From Ascidiaceihabitans sp. (GTDB lineage Bacteria > Pseudomonadota > Alphaproteobacteria > Rhodobacterales > Rhodobacteraceae): a stretch of DNA of 64,000 bases. The first letter of the stretch is position 1; every line of letters begins with the position of its first letter. The DNA lies in NCBI GenBank assembly GCA_029251465.1, contig JAQXDI010000036.1, positions 1-64,000 of the forward strand. Direction: 5' to 3'. The notes under the pieces were generated by a model. That model was not told the origin of the DNA. It saw only the letters and a program-made list of their open reading frames with translations, and ran no database searches. Shown here in pieces: positions 26,844 to 35,938 of this stretch. A program made the position numbers and the translations under genes.

Positions 26844-27359
26844 ATGCAAATGTCAGACACGCGCCAGATTGCAGCAACGCCTGCCGAAGTTTACGCCGCT
26901 TTGTTGAATCCAGATGTTCTAAAGGAATGTGTGCCCGGTGCGACCGAGGTCACTGGATCACCCGCAGACGGGTTTGAAGCCAGCGTCACCCAGAAAGTCG
27001 GGCCTGTAAAAGCGACATTCAAAGGGCAAGTGACCCTGTCGGATATGATTGAAAATCAATCGCTTACGATTTCTGGCGAAGGCAAAGGTGGCGCTGCTGG
27101 ATTTGCCAAAGGCGGGGCCGAAGTGCGCATCGCGGCGTCCGAAGGGGGCACCGAGCTTAGCTATGATGTTGAGGCCAAAGTCGGCGGCAAACTCGCGCAA
27201 TTGGGCAGTCGCATCATCGACGGCTTTGCCAAAAAAATGGCAGATCAGTTCTTTACCAACCTGCAAACCCACCTTGAGGGCCCTGCAGACGTTGAGCCTG
27301 AGGCAGAAGACGACGCGCCGAAAAAAGGCTGGTTGGGTCGCCTCACTGGCAAAGAATAA
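26844..27359 (+). CDS. CoxG/SRPBCC family protein
   Basis: A 171-residue protein of the START-like (SRPBCC) fold, annotated in relatives as carbon monoxide dehydrogenase subunit G. Visible features are TRQIAATPAEVYAALLNPDVLKECVPG and the core SGEGKGGAAGFAKGGAEVRI, followed by an acidic linker and a basic tail. CoxG anchors CO dehydrogenase to the membrane, but no cox genes are nearby, so another role is likely. A GAGGGAG site precedes the ATG. Confidence 0.85.
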   Translation: MQMSDTRQIAATPAEVYAALLNPDVLKECVPGATEVTGSPADGFEASVTQKVGPVKATFKGQVTLSDMIENQSLTISGEGKGGAAGFAKGGAEVRIAASEGGTELSYDVEAKVGGKLAQLGSRIIDGFAKKMADQFFTNLQTHLEGPADVEPEAEDDAPKKGWLGRLTGKE

Positions 27360-27440
27360 CGCGCGAGCAGTGTGCGTGTGTGCACTGGTCACGACCGCGT
27401 CAAAATCCTAGCCTCATCCAAATTCTGTCGGAGGAACACC

Positions 27441-28370
27441 ATGGCCCCAATTTTGGACATCAAAAACCTGCGCAAATCCTATGCAGGTGGGTTTGAGGCC
27501 CTCAAAGGGGTCAGCCTACAGATCGAACAGGGCGAGATCATCGCGCTGCTAGGTCCCAACGGTGCGGGTAAAACCACTTTGATTTCAACCGTTTGCGGTA
27601 TCACATCTGCGACCAGCGGTCAGATCAAAGTCGGTGGGCACGACATCAACACAGACTTTCGCGCCGCCCGCCGCATGATCGGTCTGGTCCCCCAAGAAGT
27701 GGCGCTGGAACCCTTTGAGACGGTCATAAACACGGTGAAATTTTCGCAAGGACTGTTCGGCAAAAAGCGCGATATCGGTGCGATCGAGAAAATCCTCAAA
27801 CAGCTGTCGTTGTTCGACAAACGCAACAACCAGCTTAAGGAATTGTCGGGCGGGATGAAAAGGCGCGTGCTGATTGCCAAGGCGCTGGCGCATGAGCCAC
27901 GTGTTTTGTTTCTGGATGAACCGACCGCCGGCGTCGACGTCGAGTTGCGAAAAGACATGTGGGACATCGTGGCTGATCTAAAGGCCGACGGCGTCACGAT
28001 AATTCTGACCACGCACTACATCGAAGAGGCCGAAGCGATCGCCGACCGTGTCGGGATCATCGCCAACGGCGAGCTGCTGTTGGTCGAGGACAAGACCAAA
28101 CTGATGGCGCAAATGGGTAAAAAGCAGCTGGAAGTGCAACTGACAGCGCCGCTCTCTGCGATCCCGGATGGGCTTGTCAGCTATGATCTGACGCTGGGCC
28201 CCTCGGGCGACGCACTGATCTACACCTACGACACCAACGCCGAACGCACCGGCATCACGCAATTGCTGAATGATGTCGCAAAAGCCGGCCTTAGCCTGCG
28301 CGATGTGGTGACACGTCAAAGCAGTCTCGAGGACATCTTTGTGACCTTGGTCAAGGAGGACGCAGCATGA
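27441..28370 (+). CDS. ABC transporter ATP-binding protein
   Basis: The ATPase (309 aa) of an ABC-2 type exporter. It shows Walker A ([10 protein letters not shown]), the signature [15 protein letters not shown], Walker B ([12 protein letters not shown]) and the H-loop ([10 protein letters not shown]), followed by a C-terminal regulatory-type extension. The ATG at 27441 follows a GGAGGA site; the upstream in-frame start is unlikely. It overlaps the permease gene by ATGA. The substrate is not evident. Confidence 0.93.
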   Translation: MAPILDIKNLRKSYAGGFEALKGVSLQIEQGEIIALLGPNGAGKTTLISTVCGITSATSGQIKVGGHDINTDFRAARRMIGLVPQEVALEPFETVINTVKFSQGLFGKKRDIGAIEKILKQLSLFDKRNNQLKELSGGMKRRVLIAKALAHEPRVLFLDEPTAGVDVELRKDMWDIVADLKADGVTIILTTHYIEEAEAIADRVGIIANGELLLVEDKTKLMAQMGKKQLEVQLTAPLSAIPDGLVSYDLTLGPSGDALIYTYDTNAERTGITQLLNDVAKAGLSLRDVVTRQSSLEDIFVTLVKEDAA

Positions 28371-29128
28371 ACTGGGCCGCCATTCGCGCTATCTATATCT
28401 TTGAAATGTCGCGATTTTTCCGCACGTTTTTGCAAAGCTTGATCTCGCCAGTCATCTCGACCTCGTTGTATTTCGTGGTCTTCGGGGCGGCAATCGGCAG
28501 CCGTATCGACGAGGTAAACGGCGTCAGCTACGCAGCCTTCATCGTGCCCGGTCTGATCATGTTAACAGTGATGACACAGGCGATTTCAAACGCGTCTTTT
28601 GGCATCTATTTTCCGAAATTCATCGGGACGATCTATGAATTGCTCTCTGCCCCCATCAGCTTTTTCGAAATCGTTTTGGGTTACGTCGGGGCTGCGGCCA
28701 CAAAGGCGTGGTTCATCGGGATCATCATCCTGATCACCTCGTTCTTTTTTGTGCGCATCGACATCCAGCACCCCATCGCGATGTTCGCGTTTCTGATCCT
28801 GACGTGCATAAGTTTTGCGCTGTTCGGCTTTATCATCGGCATCTGGGCGAAGAATTTCGAACAACTTCAATTGGTTCCACTGCTGATTGTAACGCCGTTG
28901 GTGTTCCTTGGCGGATCATTCTATTCGATCACAATGCTGCCACCCTTTTGGCAGGCGGTTTCGATGTTTAATCCGGTGGTTTACCTGATCTCAGGGTTCC
29001 GCTGGGCGTTTTTCGGAATCGAGGATGTCCCTGTAATGACTAGCCTTTTTTCCATTGGCCTGTTCTCGGGCCTGTGTCTGTTTGCGGTATACTGGATCTT
29101 TAAAACGGGTTGGCGCATCCGGCAATAG
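28367..29128 (+). CDS. ABC-2 type transporter permease
   Basis: An inner-membrane permease (253 aa) with about six transmembrane segments and the ABC-2 pattern ([50 protein letters not shown]). Translationally coupled to the ATPase gene. In this family, ATPase-permease pairs of this type export lipids, polysaccharides or drugs. Confidence 0.92.
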   Translation: MNWAAIRAIYIFEMSRFFRTFLQSLISPVISTSLYFVVFGAAIGSRIDEVNGVSYAAFIVPGLIMLTVMTQAISNASFGIYFPKFIGTIYELLSAPISFFEIVLGYVGAAATKAWFIGIIILITSFFFVRIDIQHPIAMFAFLILTCISFALFGFIIGIWAKNFEQLQLVPLLIVTPLVFLGGSFYSITMLPPFWQAVSMFNPVVYLISGFRWAFFGIEDVPVMTSLFSIGLFSGLCLFAVYWIFKTGWRIRQ

Positions 29129-29220
29129 TCGTGCCGGAATGGGTGACGGCGGGTCACTACTTGGAACTGGTTTGGCGCAGACCCTTGTTTGCACCGCCGC
29201 TGCAATCTAAATGGGTTTGA

Positions 29221-30018
29221 ATGAAGCGTTTTATCCCATTTGTAAAATCTGACCCCACCGTCGCTGTGATCCGCCTGCAAGGTGTGATCGCCTCGGGTGG
29301 ACGCGGTGCGTTGAACGACCAAACCTTTGCCGGTGTGATCGAAAAAGCGTTTTTGCGCGGTAAACCTGCCGCTGTCGCGCTCGAGGTGAATTCACCCGGT
29401 GGCAGCCCAGTGCAATCGTCGCTGATTGGCGCGCGTATCCGTCGGTTGGCGGATGAAAAAAACATCCCCGTCATTGCCTTTGTCGAAGATGTCGCCGCCT
29501 CTGGTGGTTACTGGTTGGCTGTAGCTGCGGACGAGATTTACGCCGACACATCGTCGGTTGTGGGGTCGATCGGGGTGATTTCCGCAGGCTTTGGCGCGCA
29601 TGAATTGCTGGCCAAACAAGGCGTTGAACGGCGCGTCTACACAGCCGGTAAATCCAAATCTATGCTGGATCCGTTCAGCCCGGAAAAACCTGCGGACGTC
29701 AAACGTCTCAAGGGTTTGCTAAACGACATCCACGAGAATTTCATCGAGCACGTTACGACGCGACGCGGCGATAAGCTGGATACAGAAACAGAGCTGTTCA
29801 CCGGCGAAGTCTGGCTGGCCAAACGCGCAATCGAGCTGGGCTTGATCGATGGTATTGGTCACATCAAACCGATGCTGACAGAGCGGTTTGGCAAGAACGT
29901 CAAAGTCCGCCGCTACGGCGTCAAGAAACCCTTCTTTTCGCGATTTGGCGCGCAAATGGCCACTGACGCCATGACGTCAATCGAAGAACGGGCGGCCTAC
30001 GCCCAGTTTGGACTGTAG
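29221..30018 (+). CDS. S49 family serine peptidase (SppA-like)
   Basis: A short, single-domain signal peptide peptidase-like protein (265 aa). The fold begins with IRLQGVIASGG; the nucleophile region is EDVAASGGYWLAVAADEIYAD and the general-base lysine is probably in GKSKSMLDPF. There is no obvious N-terminal membrane anchor, unlike classical SppA, so it may act in the cytoplasm or peripherally on the membrane. A tiny membrane protein gene starts five bases after its stop and may be a partner. Confidence 0.88.
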   Translation: MKRFIPFVKSDPTVAVIRLQGVIASGGRGALNDQTFAGVIEKAFLRGKPAAVALEVNSPGGSPVQSSLIGARIRRLADEKNIPVIAFVEDVAASGGYWLAVAADEIYADTSSVVGSIGVISAGFGAHELLAKQGVERRVYTAGKSKSMLDPFSPEKPADVKRLKGLLNDIHENFIEHVTTRRGDKLDTETELFTGEVWLAKRAIELGLIDGIGHIKPMLTERFGKNVKVRRYGVKKPFFSRFGAQMATDAMTSIEERAAYAQFGL

Positions 30019-30022
30019 GCTA

Positions 30023-30190
30023 ATGATTTTCAAAATTGTTCTGCTGTTTTTGGTGTTCATCGCGGTGCTTGGCATGTTCGGAAAACTGCATTGGATCGGC
30101 GGCAAACGGATGAATTCGGCGAAATGTAGCGGGTGTGGCAAATACCGCATCGGCAAGGGGCCGTGTTCTTGCGGAAAAGGGCGCACCTAA
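30023..30190 (+). CDS. 55-residue membrane protein with zinc-ribbon tail
   Basis: A single N-terminal transmembrane helix (IFKIVLLFLVFIAVLGMFG) is followed by a basic linker and a four-cysteine tail: C35 and C38 (CSGCG) and C48 and C50 (CSC), consistent with a small zinc ribbon. It begins five bases after the S49 peptidase gene and ends directly against the exchanger gene (TAA then ATG). This context suggests expression with the peptidase. Function unknown. Confidence 0.7.
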   Translation: MIFKIVLLFLVFIAVLGMFGKLHWIGGKRMNSAKCSGCGKYRIGKGPCSCGKGRT

Positions 30191-31156
30191 ATGGAAAACG
30201 CGACGCCATGGCTGCTGTCCGGTTTGGGCTTGGTGATCCTGCTTTTGGCGGGGGACGCATTGGTCAAAGGCGCTGTGAACCTGTCGTTGCGCCTTGGTGT
30301 GCCTGCGTTGATCGTCAGCCTGACGATTGTTGCTTTTGGCACCTCCGCGCCTGAATTATTGATTGCGATTTCGGCGATTTTGGATGACGCGCCGGGCCTT
30401 GCCTTGGGGAACGTCGTTGGGTCGAACACCGCTAACATTCTGATGGTGCTGGGTATTCCTGCGATCCTTGCGACCATGCACACGTCTGAATGCAACACGC
30501 GCAAAACCTATAACTACATGCTGGCGGCCACGGTCATGTTTATCGTTCTGGCGTTCCGCGGCGTGTTCGATTGGGTTTCTGGCGTCGTATTGCTAGGGGC
30601 TTTGTCGCTGGTTTTGACAGATGCATTTCGCGACGCACATCGCCACCGCAAAGCGGGCCAGGCCTGCATGGTCGAGACCGAAGAAGAAGTCGAAGGTGCT
30701 GACCCGAATTTACCATGGTGGCGCATTTGCATGTTCATTGGGCTAGGGTTGATCGGCCTGCCGCTGGGCGCTGATTTGTTGGTCGATAACGCCAGCATGA
30801 TTGCGCGCACCTACGGTATCAGCGACACGGTGATCGGGCTGACGCTGGTGGCCGTGGGGACATCGCTGCCGGAACTGGCCACAACCGTCATGGCCGCCTT
30901 GCGCCGCCAAGCGGACGTGGCCTTGGGCAATGTCATCGGCTCTAACATGTTCAACCTGCTGGCAATTATCGGCATCGCGTCGCTGGTCGGGCCCATTCCG
31001 GTTGATCCGGGTTTCCTACGGTTTGATCTGTGGGTTATGCTGGGGGCGTCGGTTTTGCTGGCCCCATTTGTCTACTTTGCACGTGACATAACGCGGGGCT
31101 GGGGCATCGCCTTGACCTTGGCATATCTGTGCTATGTGGCCGTCGTACTGATGTAA
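30191..31156 (+). CDS. Calcium/sodium antiporter family protein (CaCA)
   Basis: An inner-membrane cation exchanger (321 aa) with two inverted alpha repeats: VSLTIVAFGTSAPELL with ALGNVVGSNTANI, and IGLTLVAVGTSLPELA with ALGNVIGSNMFNL. The GT(S)xPE and GNxxGSN motifs form the ion-binding site in this family. About ten transmembrane segments flank a central loop. Exchange of Ca2+ for Na+ or H+ is inferred from the family. Confidence 0.93.
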   Translation: MENATPWLLSGLGLVILLLAGDALVKGAVNLSLRLGVPALIVSLTIVAFGTSAPELLIAISAILDDAPGLALGNVVGSNTANILMVLGIPAILATMHTSECNTRKTYNYMLAATVMFIVLAFRGVFDWVSGVVLLGALSLVLTDAFRDAHRHRKAGQACMVETEEEVEGADPNLPWWRICMFIGLGLIGLPLGADLLVDNASMIARTYGISDTVIGLTLVAVGTSLPELATTVMAALRRQADVALGNVIGSNMFNLLAIIGIASLVGPIPVDPGFLRFDLWVMLGASVLLAPFVYFARDITRGWGIALTLAYLCYVAVVLM

Positions 31157-31180
31157 TTTTCGACCTCAAGGAGCCTGACA

Positions 31181-31957
31181 ATGCCGCGCAGTCTAGTGAC
31201 AGGAGCAGGCCATCGTTTGGGCCGTGAAATCGCGCTTTATCTGGCGTCTCGCGGGCACAGCGTTGCTGTTCATTACGCCAGTTCCGAGGCTGGCGCGCAG
31301 GACACCGTTGATCTGATCACGGCTATGGGCGGCGAGGGCGTCGTTTTGCAGGCTGACCTGTTGCACGAGGACGCGACCCAAGCATTGCTACCCCGCGCCG
31401 CCGAGGCGTTGGGCGGGCCAATCACTTGCTTGGTTAACAACGCCTCGATCTTTGAGGACGACAGCCTGACAAACGCGACCCGCGCCAGTTGGGACAAACA
31501 TATGGGCAGCAACCTTCGCGCGCCCTTTGTGTTGACCCAAGCGATGGCGGCCCAAGGCTTGACCCCGAACGTGGTTAACGGCGAACCCGTGGCGTCCGGC
31601 CTGATCGTCAACATGATCGACCAGCGCGTGCGCAAACTGACACCGCAATACATGACCTACACGATTGCCAAGGCTGCGCTGTGGGCGATGACGCAAACCA
31701 CTGCGCGTGCTTTGGCCCCTGCCATCAGGGTCAACGGAATTGGGCCCGGTCCTACGCTAAAAGGGGCCGACCAAAGCGAGGCAGGTTATGCCAAGCAACG
31801 CGCCTCGACTGTGCTGCAACGGGGATCAAACCCTGCGGACATCACAGCCGCGGTTGGCTACCTGTTGGACGCGCCCGCAGTCACCGGACAGCTGCTGTGT
31901 GTCGATGGTGGGCAGCACTTGGGATGGGAAACACCAGACGTGGTCGGAACAGAATGA
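31181..31957 (+). CDS. SDR family oxidoreductase (pteridine reductase-like)
   Basis: A short-chain dehydrogenase (258 aa) with the cofactor motif VTGAGHRLGREIAL and the catalytic YTIAK (Y-x3-K). The TGxxxRLG form of the glycine motif resembles pteridine reductases and FolM, which reduce dihydromonapterin or dihydrofolate. That activity is a reasonable guess but not proven. An AAGGAGC site precedes the ATG. Confidence 0.85.
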   Translation: MPRSLVTGAGHRLGREIALYLASRGHSVAVHYASSEAGAQDTVDLITAMGGEGVVLQADLLHEDATQALLPRAAEALGGPITCLVNNASIFEDDSLTNATRASWDKHMGSNLRAPFVLTQAMAAQGLTPNVVNGEPVASGLIVNMIDQRVRKLTPQYMTYTIAKAALWAMTQTTARALAPAIRVNGIGPGPTLKGADQSEAGYAKQRASTVLQRGSNPADITAAVGYLLDAPAVTGQLLCVDGGQHLGWETPDVVGTE

Positions 31958-32109
31958 GTACATTTGAGCAGAGTTTTGCACCGCGTTAATGTAAGTCACA
32001 AAAGTGTTACCAAAAGGCCTTTAGTTTCAATGTGTTGTGGTGCTTCAAAATAATATGACTTTGAATCAATTTCTTGCCAAACTGCCTATTTTTTAGACAC
32101 AGGGGTAAA

Positions 32110-32244
32110 ATGGCTAAAAACCAAAGGAAAAACGGAAGTCCAAGAAACTTACCCGCAGAGTTATCCACAGGAATGGTGGACATGTTAAAGGTTGAACAGA
32201 ACGACGCTACAGTGCATGCGAACAAGGGAATCAGCGGCTTTTAA
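32110..32244 (+). CDS. Possible 44-residue leader ORF of uvrC
   Basis: An open frame starting at ATG 32110 after AGGGG ([20 protein letters not shown]...) runs to TAA 32242-32244, whose last base is the first base of the uvrC ATG (TAATG). This overlap suggests translational coupling, and uvrC lacks a strong ribosome binding site. The product has no recognisable domain or membrane segment. A perfect DnaA box lies within the frame. The surrounding 286 bases between the SDR gene and uvrC are AT-rich and otherwise empty. Confidence 0.35.
   Translation: MAKNQRKNGSPRNLPAELSTGMVDMLKVEQNDATVHANKGISGF
32161..32169 (+). promoter_or_regulatory. Perfect DnaA box upstream of uvrC
   Basis: TTATCCACA occurs in the AT-rich region 75 bases before uvrC. 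Confidence 0.5.
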
Positions 32245-34142
32245 TGACTGAAGATACAGAACATCCACACGCTGAGGTCGAAACTGAAATGCCTACGGAT
32301 GTTCCCGTCGGGCATGAGGTGATCCAAAGCTACCTGAAAACGATCGACGGATCCCCCGGCGTGTACCGGATGCTGGACCGCGAAAGCCGCGTTTTATACG
32401 TCGGTAAGGCGCGCAATTTGCGTGCGCGCGTGTCCAACTATGCGCGCCCGTCGGGCCATTCTGCGCGAATTGCGCGGATGATCTCGATGACCGCATCGAT
32501 GATGTTTTTGACCACGCGCACCGAAACCGAGGCGCTGCTGCTTGAGCAAAACCTGATCAAACAGCTAAAGCCGAAATTTAACGTGCTGCTGCGCGACGAC
32601 AAAAGCTTTCCCAATATTTTGGTGACGCAGGAACACGACTATCCGCAGATCAAAAAACATCGCGGCGCGAAAAAGGAAAAGGGCAATTATTACGGCCCGT
32701 TTGCCAGCGCTGGTGCTGTGAACCGCACGCTGAACCAGTTGCAGCGCGTATTTCTGTTGCGGGATTGTTCGAATTCCACGTTTGAATCGCGTACGCGCCC
32801 GTGTCTGCAATACCAGATCAAACGCTGCTCGGCCCCCTGTGTTGGGAAAATCACGCCTGCCGAGTACACGCAAACTGTGCGCGACGCCGAGAATTTCCTG
32901 ATCGGGAAAAACGCCGATATTCAGGCACGCCTTGCCACCGAAATGAACACCGCGTCAGAGGAAATGGAATTTGAACGCGCCGCCGCTTTGCGCGACCGGA
33001 TCAAGGCGTTGACCCAAGTGCAGACGGCCCAAGGCATCAATCCCAAAGGTGTGTCCGAGGCGGACGTGATCGCGCTGCACATGGACAGCGGGCAGGCCTG
33101 TGTTCAAGTGTTCTTCATCCGCGCCAATCAAAATTGGGGCAACCACGATTACTATCCGCGCGTCGGCGCAGATGTGGACGCCGCCGAGGTGCTAGAGGCA
33201 TTTGTCGGCCAATTCTACGACACCCGCGAACCGCCGCCGCAATTGATCTTGTCCAACACGCTGGAAAATCCCGATCTGATGGCGGACGCGCTGACTGGCA
33301 AACTGGGGCGCAAGGTTGAAATCCTCGTGCCCAAGCGTGGCGAAAAGGCTGAATTGATCGACGGTGCCTTGCGCAATGCGCGTGAATCCCTCGCGCGTAA
33401 GATGGCGGAATCAGCGTCGCAAATCCGTCTGCTCAAAGGTGTCGCCGAGGCGTTTGATCTGCCCGAACCACCCAACCGGATCGAAGTGTACGACAACAGC
33501 CACATCCAAGGCACCAACGCGGTCGGCGGTATGATCGTTGCGGGCCCCGATGGGTTCATGAAAAACCAATACCGCAAGTTCAACATCAAGGGCACGGACC
33601 TGACCCCGGGCGATGACTTTGGGATGATGAAAGAGGTGCTTGGCCGCCGGTTCAAACGTCTGATCAAAGAGGACCCCGACCGCACCAAAGGCATGTGGCC
33701 GGACCTGTTGTTGATCGACGGCGGGGCAGGGCAAGTCAGTGCTGTGCGTGAAATTATGACCGAATACGGCGTCGGCGACATTGCGATGGTCGGCGTCGCC
33801 AAAGGTGTTGATCGCGACGCAGGCAAAGAGGAATTCTACCGCACCGGCAAGCGACCTTTCGCGCTGCGCCACAACGATCCAGTTCTGTATTTCATCCAAC
33901 GCATGCGTGACGAAGTGCACCGTTTTGCCATCGGCACCCACCGTGCCAAACGCGCCAAGGCCAACATGGCCAACCCGCTGGACGAAATCGCGGGCGTCGG
34001 GGCTGCGCGTAAACGGGCGCTTCTGGCACACTTCGGATCAGCCAAGGCAGTGGGGCGCGCAAATCTCGCTGATCTCAAGGCTGTAGACGGCGTTTCAGAG
34101 GCGCTTGCGCAAAAAGTCTACGATCACTTCCAAGACAGTTAA
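32244..34142 (+). CDS. uvrC: Excinuclease ABC subunit C
   Basis: The nuclease subunit (632 aa) that makes both incisions in nucleotide excision repair. The N-terminal GIY-YIG domain is seen as GSPGVYRM and [20 protein letters not shown] domain lies in the middle ([20 protein letters not shown]). The RNase H-like domain with YDNSHIQG follows, and a C-terminal helix-hairpin-helix pair ([18 protein letters not shown]) completes it. The start overlaps a possible leader ORF. pgsA follows 43 bases downstream, as in many Proteobacteria. Confidence 0.97.
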   Translation: MTEDTEHPHAEVETEMPTDVPVGHEVIQSYLKTIDGSPGVYRMLDRESRVLYVGKARNLRARVSNYARPSGHSARIARMISMTASMMFLTTRTETEALLLEQNLIKQLKPKFNVLLRDDKSFPNILVTQEHDYPQIKKHRGAKKEKGNYYGPFASAGAVNRTLNQLQRVFLLRDCSNSTFESRTRPCLQYQIKRCSAPCVGKITPAEYTQTVRDAENFLIGKNADIQARLATEMNTASEEMEFERAAALRDRIKALTQVQTAQGINPKGVSEADVIALHMDSGQACVQVFFIRANQNWGNHDYYPRVGADVDAAEVLEAFVGQFYDTREPPPQLILSNTLENPDLMADALTGKLGRKVEILVPKRGEKAELIDGALRNARESLARKMAESASQIRLLKGVAEAFDLPEPPNRIEVYDNSHIQGTNAVGGMIVAGPDGFMKNQYRKFNIKGTDLTPGDDFGMMKEVLGRRFKRLIKEDPDRTKGMWPDLLLIDGGAGQVSAVREIMTEYGVGDIAMVGVAKGVDRDAGKEEFYRTGKRPFALRHNDPVLYFIQRMRDEVHRFAIGTHRAKRAKANMANPLDEIAGVGAARKRALLAHFGSAKAVGRANLADLKAVDGVSEALAQKVYDHFQDS

Positions 34143-34185
34143 CCACCTCTTTCCCTTCACGCGGACAATCGCTACTTATGGCCTT

Positions 34186-34851
34186 ATGAACTGGAATATT
34201 CCGAACATTCTGACGGTGATCCGTCTGGCCGCAGCACCTATGGTCGCGCTGATGTTTTTGTACTTCACGCGCCCTTATGCCGATTGGTTTGCGCTGATTT
34301 TATTCGTCAGCGCAGCAATCACCGATTGGTTTGACGGCTATCTGGCCCGCAGTTGGCGACAAGAAACCAAGCTGGGCGCGATGCTTGATCCCATCGCTGA
34401 CAAGGCGATGGTCGTCATCCCCCTGATGGTCATCATCGGCTTTTCCAGCTGGTCCGGCTGGCTGGTTTTGCCTGCGACCGTGATCCTGTTCCGCGAAGTG
34501 TTCGTGTCGGGCCTGCGTGAATTCCTCGGCGATACTGCGGGCACGCTAAAGGTCACGAAACTGGCCAAATGGAAGACGACCTTGCAAATGGTCGCCATTG
34601 CGGTCCTGTTTTCGCAAGGGGTGTTCGAACATTACTTTGGCATGTCGATCTGGGGCATGGACAACGAAATCGTCGGTCAAATCCTGTCCGGCGAAATCCC
34701 GGACGTCCACGGTTTGGGCTGGAAACTGACCGGCGCGGAATGGGCGGGACGCATCGGGCTCTGGCTGCTGTGGATCGCCGCGGCACTGACTCTGATCACC
34801 GGCATCGATTATTTTCGCAAAGCCATTACACATCTCAAGGATGATCGCTGA
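34186..34851 (+). CDS. pgsA: CDP-diacylglycerol-glycerol-3-phosphate 3-phosphatidyltransferase
   Basis: A membrane enzyme (221 aa) of phosphatidylglycerol synthesis. The CDP-alcohol phosphotransferase motif is complete: DWFDGYLARSWRQETKLGAM followed by LDPIADK. The ATG at 34186 (MNWNIPNILTVIRL) gives the usual N-terminus; the frame is open further upstream into uvrC. Its stop overlaps the moaD start (TGATG). Confidence 0.95.
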   Translation: MNWNIPNILTVIRLAAAPMVALMFLYFTRPYADWFALILFVSAAITDWFDGYLARSWRQETKLGAMLDPIADKAMVVIPLMVIIGFSSWSGWLVLPATVILFREVFVSGLREFLGDTAGTLKVTKLAKWKTTLQMVAIAVLFSQGVFEHYFGMSIWGMDNEIVGQILSGEIPDVHGLGWKLTGAEWAGRIGLWLLWIAAALTLITGIDYFRKAITHLKDDR

Positions 34852-35096
34852 TGGATGTTTTGTATTTTGCCTGGGTGCGCGAACGCATCGGTATCCCGCG
34901 CGAAGCGATTGAAACCTCGGCTGCAACAGTCGCCGATTTGATCACTGAACTAAGGGCGCGCGAAGACCGCTACGAGGCGGCATTTTCTGACCTCACGGCA
35001 CTGCGGGTTGCGGTCGACCAAAAGCTCACCGATTTTGATGCGCCCCTAAAAGGCGTGCGCGAAGTTGCGTTTTTCCCCCCAATGACGGGCGGCTAA
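34851..35096 (+). CDS. moaD: Molybdopterin synthase small subunit
   Basis: A ubiquitin-like sulfur carrier (81 aa) ending in the required Gly-Gly (PPMTGG), which is thiocarboxylated to donate sulfur to precursor Z. It opens MDVLYFAWVRERIG. It is coupled to pgsA and lies three bases before moaE, so pgsA-moaD-moaE forms one operon. Confidence 0.95.
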   Translation: MDVLYFAWVRERIGIPREAIETSAATVADLITELRAREDRYEAAFSDLTALRVAVDQKLTDFDAPLKGVREVAFFPPMTGG

Positions 35097-35099
35097 ACC

Positions 35100-35543
35100 A
35101 TGCGCATTTCAGTGCAAGACACCCCATTTGATCTGGGCACAGAAACCACCAATTTTGCCGCGGGACACCGTGACATGGGCGCGATTGTGACCTTTACAGG
35201 CGTGGTGCGTGATCTGCCTGATGATCCGCTCGAGGCGATGGAAATTGAACACTATCCCGGCATGACCGAAGCCGCGTTAACCGATATCGCAGAGCAGGCA
35301 ATGACCCGTTGGTCCTTGGGGGATGCGCTGGTTATTCACCGCCACGGGCGATTGGTTCCGAGCGAAATGATCATGATGGTCGCCACCGCATCGCGCCACC
35401 GCAAAGACGCATTCGAGGCGGCCGAATTCCTGATGGACTATCTCAAATCCCGCGCGCCATTCTGGAAACGTGAAATCACCGCCAAAAGCGCTGATTGGGT
35501 TGCCGCGCGGGCCGAGGACGAAGACGCTCTAAAGCGCTGGTAA
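35100..35543 (+). CDS. moaE: Molybdopterin synthase catalytic subunit
   Basis: The large subunit (147 aa) of molybdopterin synthase. Family features include GAIVTFTGVVRD, EHYPGMTEAAL, HRHGRL and the lysine-bearing YLKSRAPFWKRE, which lines the active site and the MoaD interface. It directly follows moaD. Confidence 0.96.
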   Translation: MRISVQDTPFDLGTETTNFAAGHRDMGAIVTFTGVVRDLPDDPLEAMEIEHYPGMTEAALTDIAEQAMTRWSLGDALVIHRHGRLVPSEMIMMVATASRHRKDAFEAAEFLMDYLKSRAPFWKREITAKSADWVAARAEDEDALKRW

Positions 35544-35560
35544 CCAATCACCGAACCCGT

Positions 35561-35583
35561 ATTTGTTTTGATCAAAAATACTC
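35561..35583 (-). repeat. Short intergenic repeat, minus-strand copy
   Basis: On the minus strand this reads GAGTATTTTTGATCA then AAACAAAT, matching the tail of the elements at 3241-3274 and 49723-49757. It sits between the convergent ends of moaE and the coiled-coil protein gene. Confidence 0.45.
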
Positions 35584-35611
35584 AAAAACCGCCCCGTCAA
35601 AGTCGCGCCAA

Positions 35612-35938
35612 CTAGCCTTGGTTAACGCGTTCGATGTAGCCGCGCATTTCTTCCGTCTCGTGACGGGCATCGCGCAGACCGTCCATTGCGGCACGTAGTT
35701 CTGCTTCGGTTTGGCTTAACTGGTTGGTCAGCTCGGCCTCGCGTTGTTGCAGGTACGTGATCGCTTGGTCGCGGGTTTCTTCGGCTTCATGCAGCTCTTG
35801 GCTCATGCGGTCCAACTCGGCCACATCGCCGGCGGCCACACGGGTAAAGCGGTGGATCAGCCAGTTGGCAAACCACCCAAGGCAAAACGCAACAAACAGA
35901 ATGATTGCCGTGGCAATGACAAACTCAGTTCTGCTCAT
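35612..35938 (-). CDS. Small membrane-anchored coiled-coil protein
   Basis: A 108-residue protein with one N-terminal transmembrane helix (VIATAIILFVAFCLGWFANWLI) and a long, highly charged coiled coil (roughly residues 38-105, rich in E, R and Q). No domain is recognised. Its start overlaps the end of the OmpA-family gene by 14 bases, so the two are probably cotranslated and may act together at the cell envelope. Confidence 0.75.
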   Translation of the reverse strand: MSRTEFVIATAIILFVAFCLGWFANWLIHRFTRVAAGDVAELDRMSQELHEAEETRDQAITYLQQREAELTNQLSQTEAELRAAMDGLRDARHETEEMRGYIERVNQG

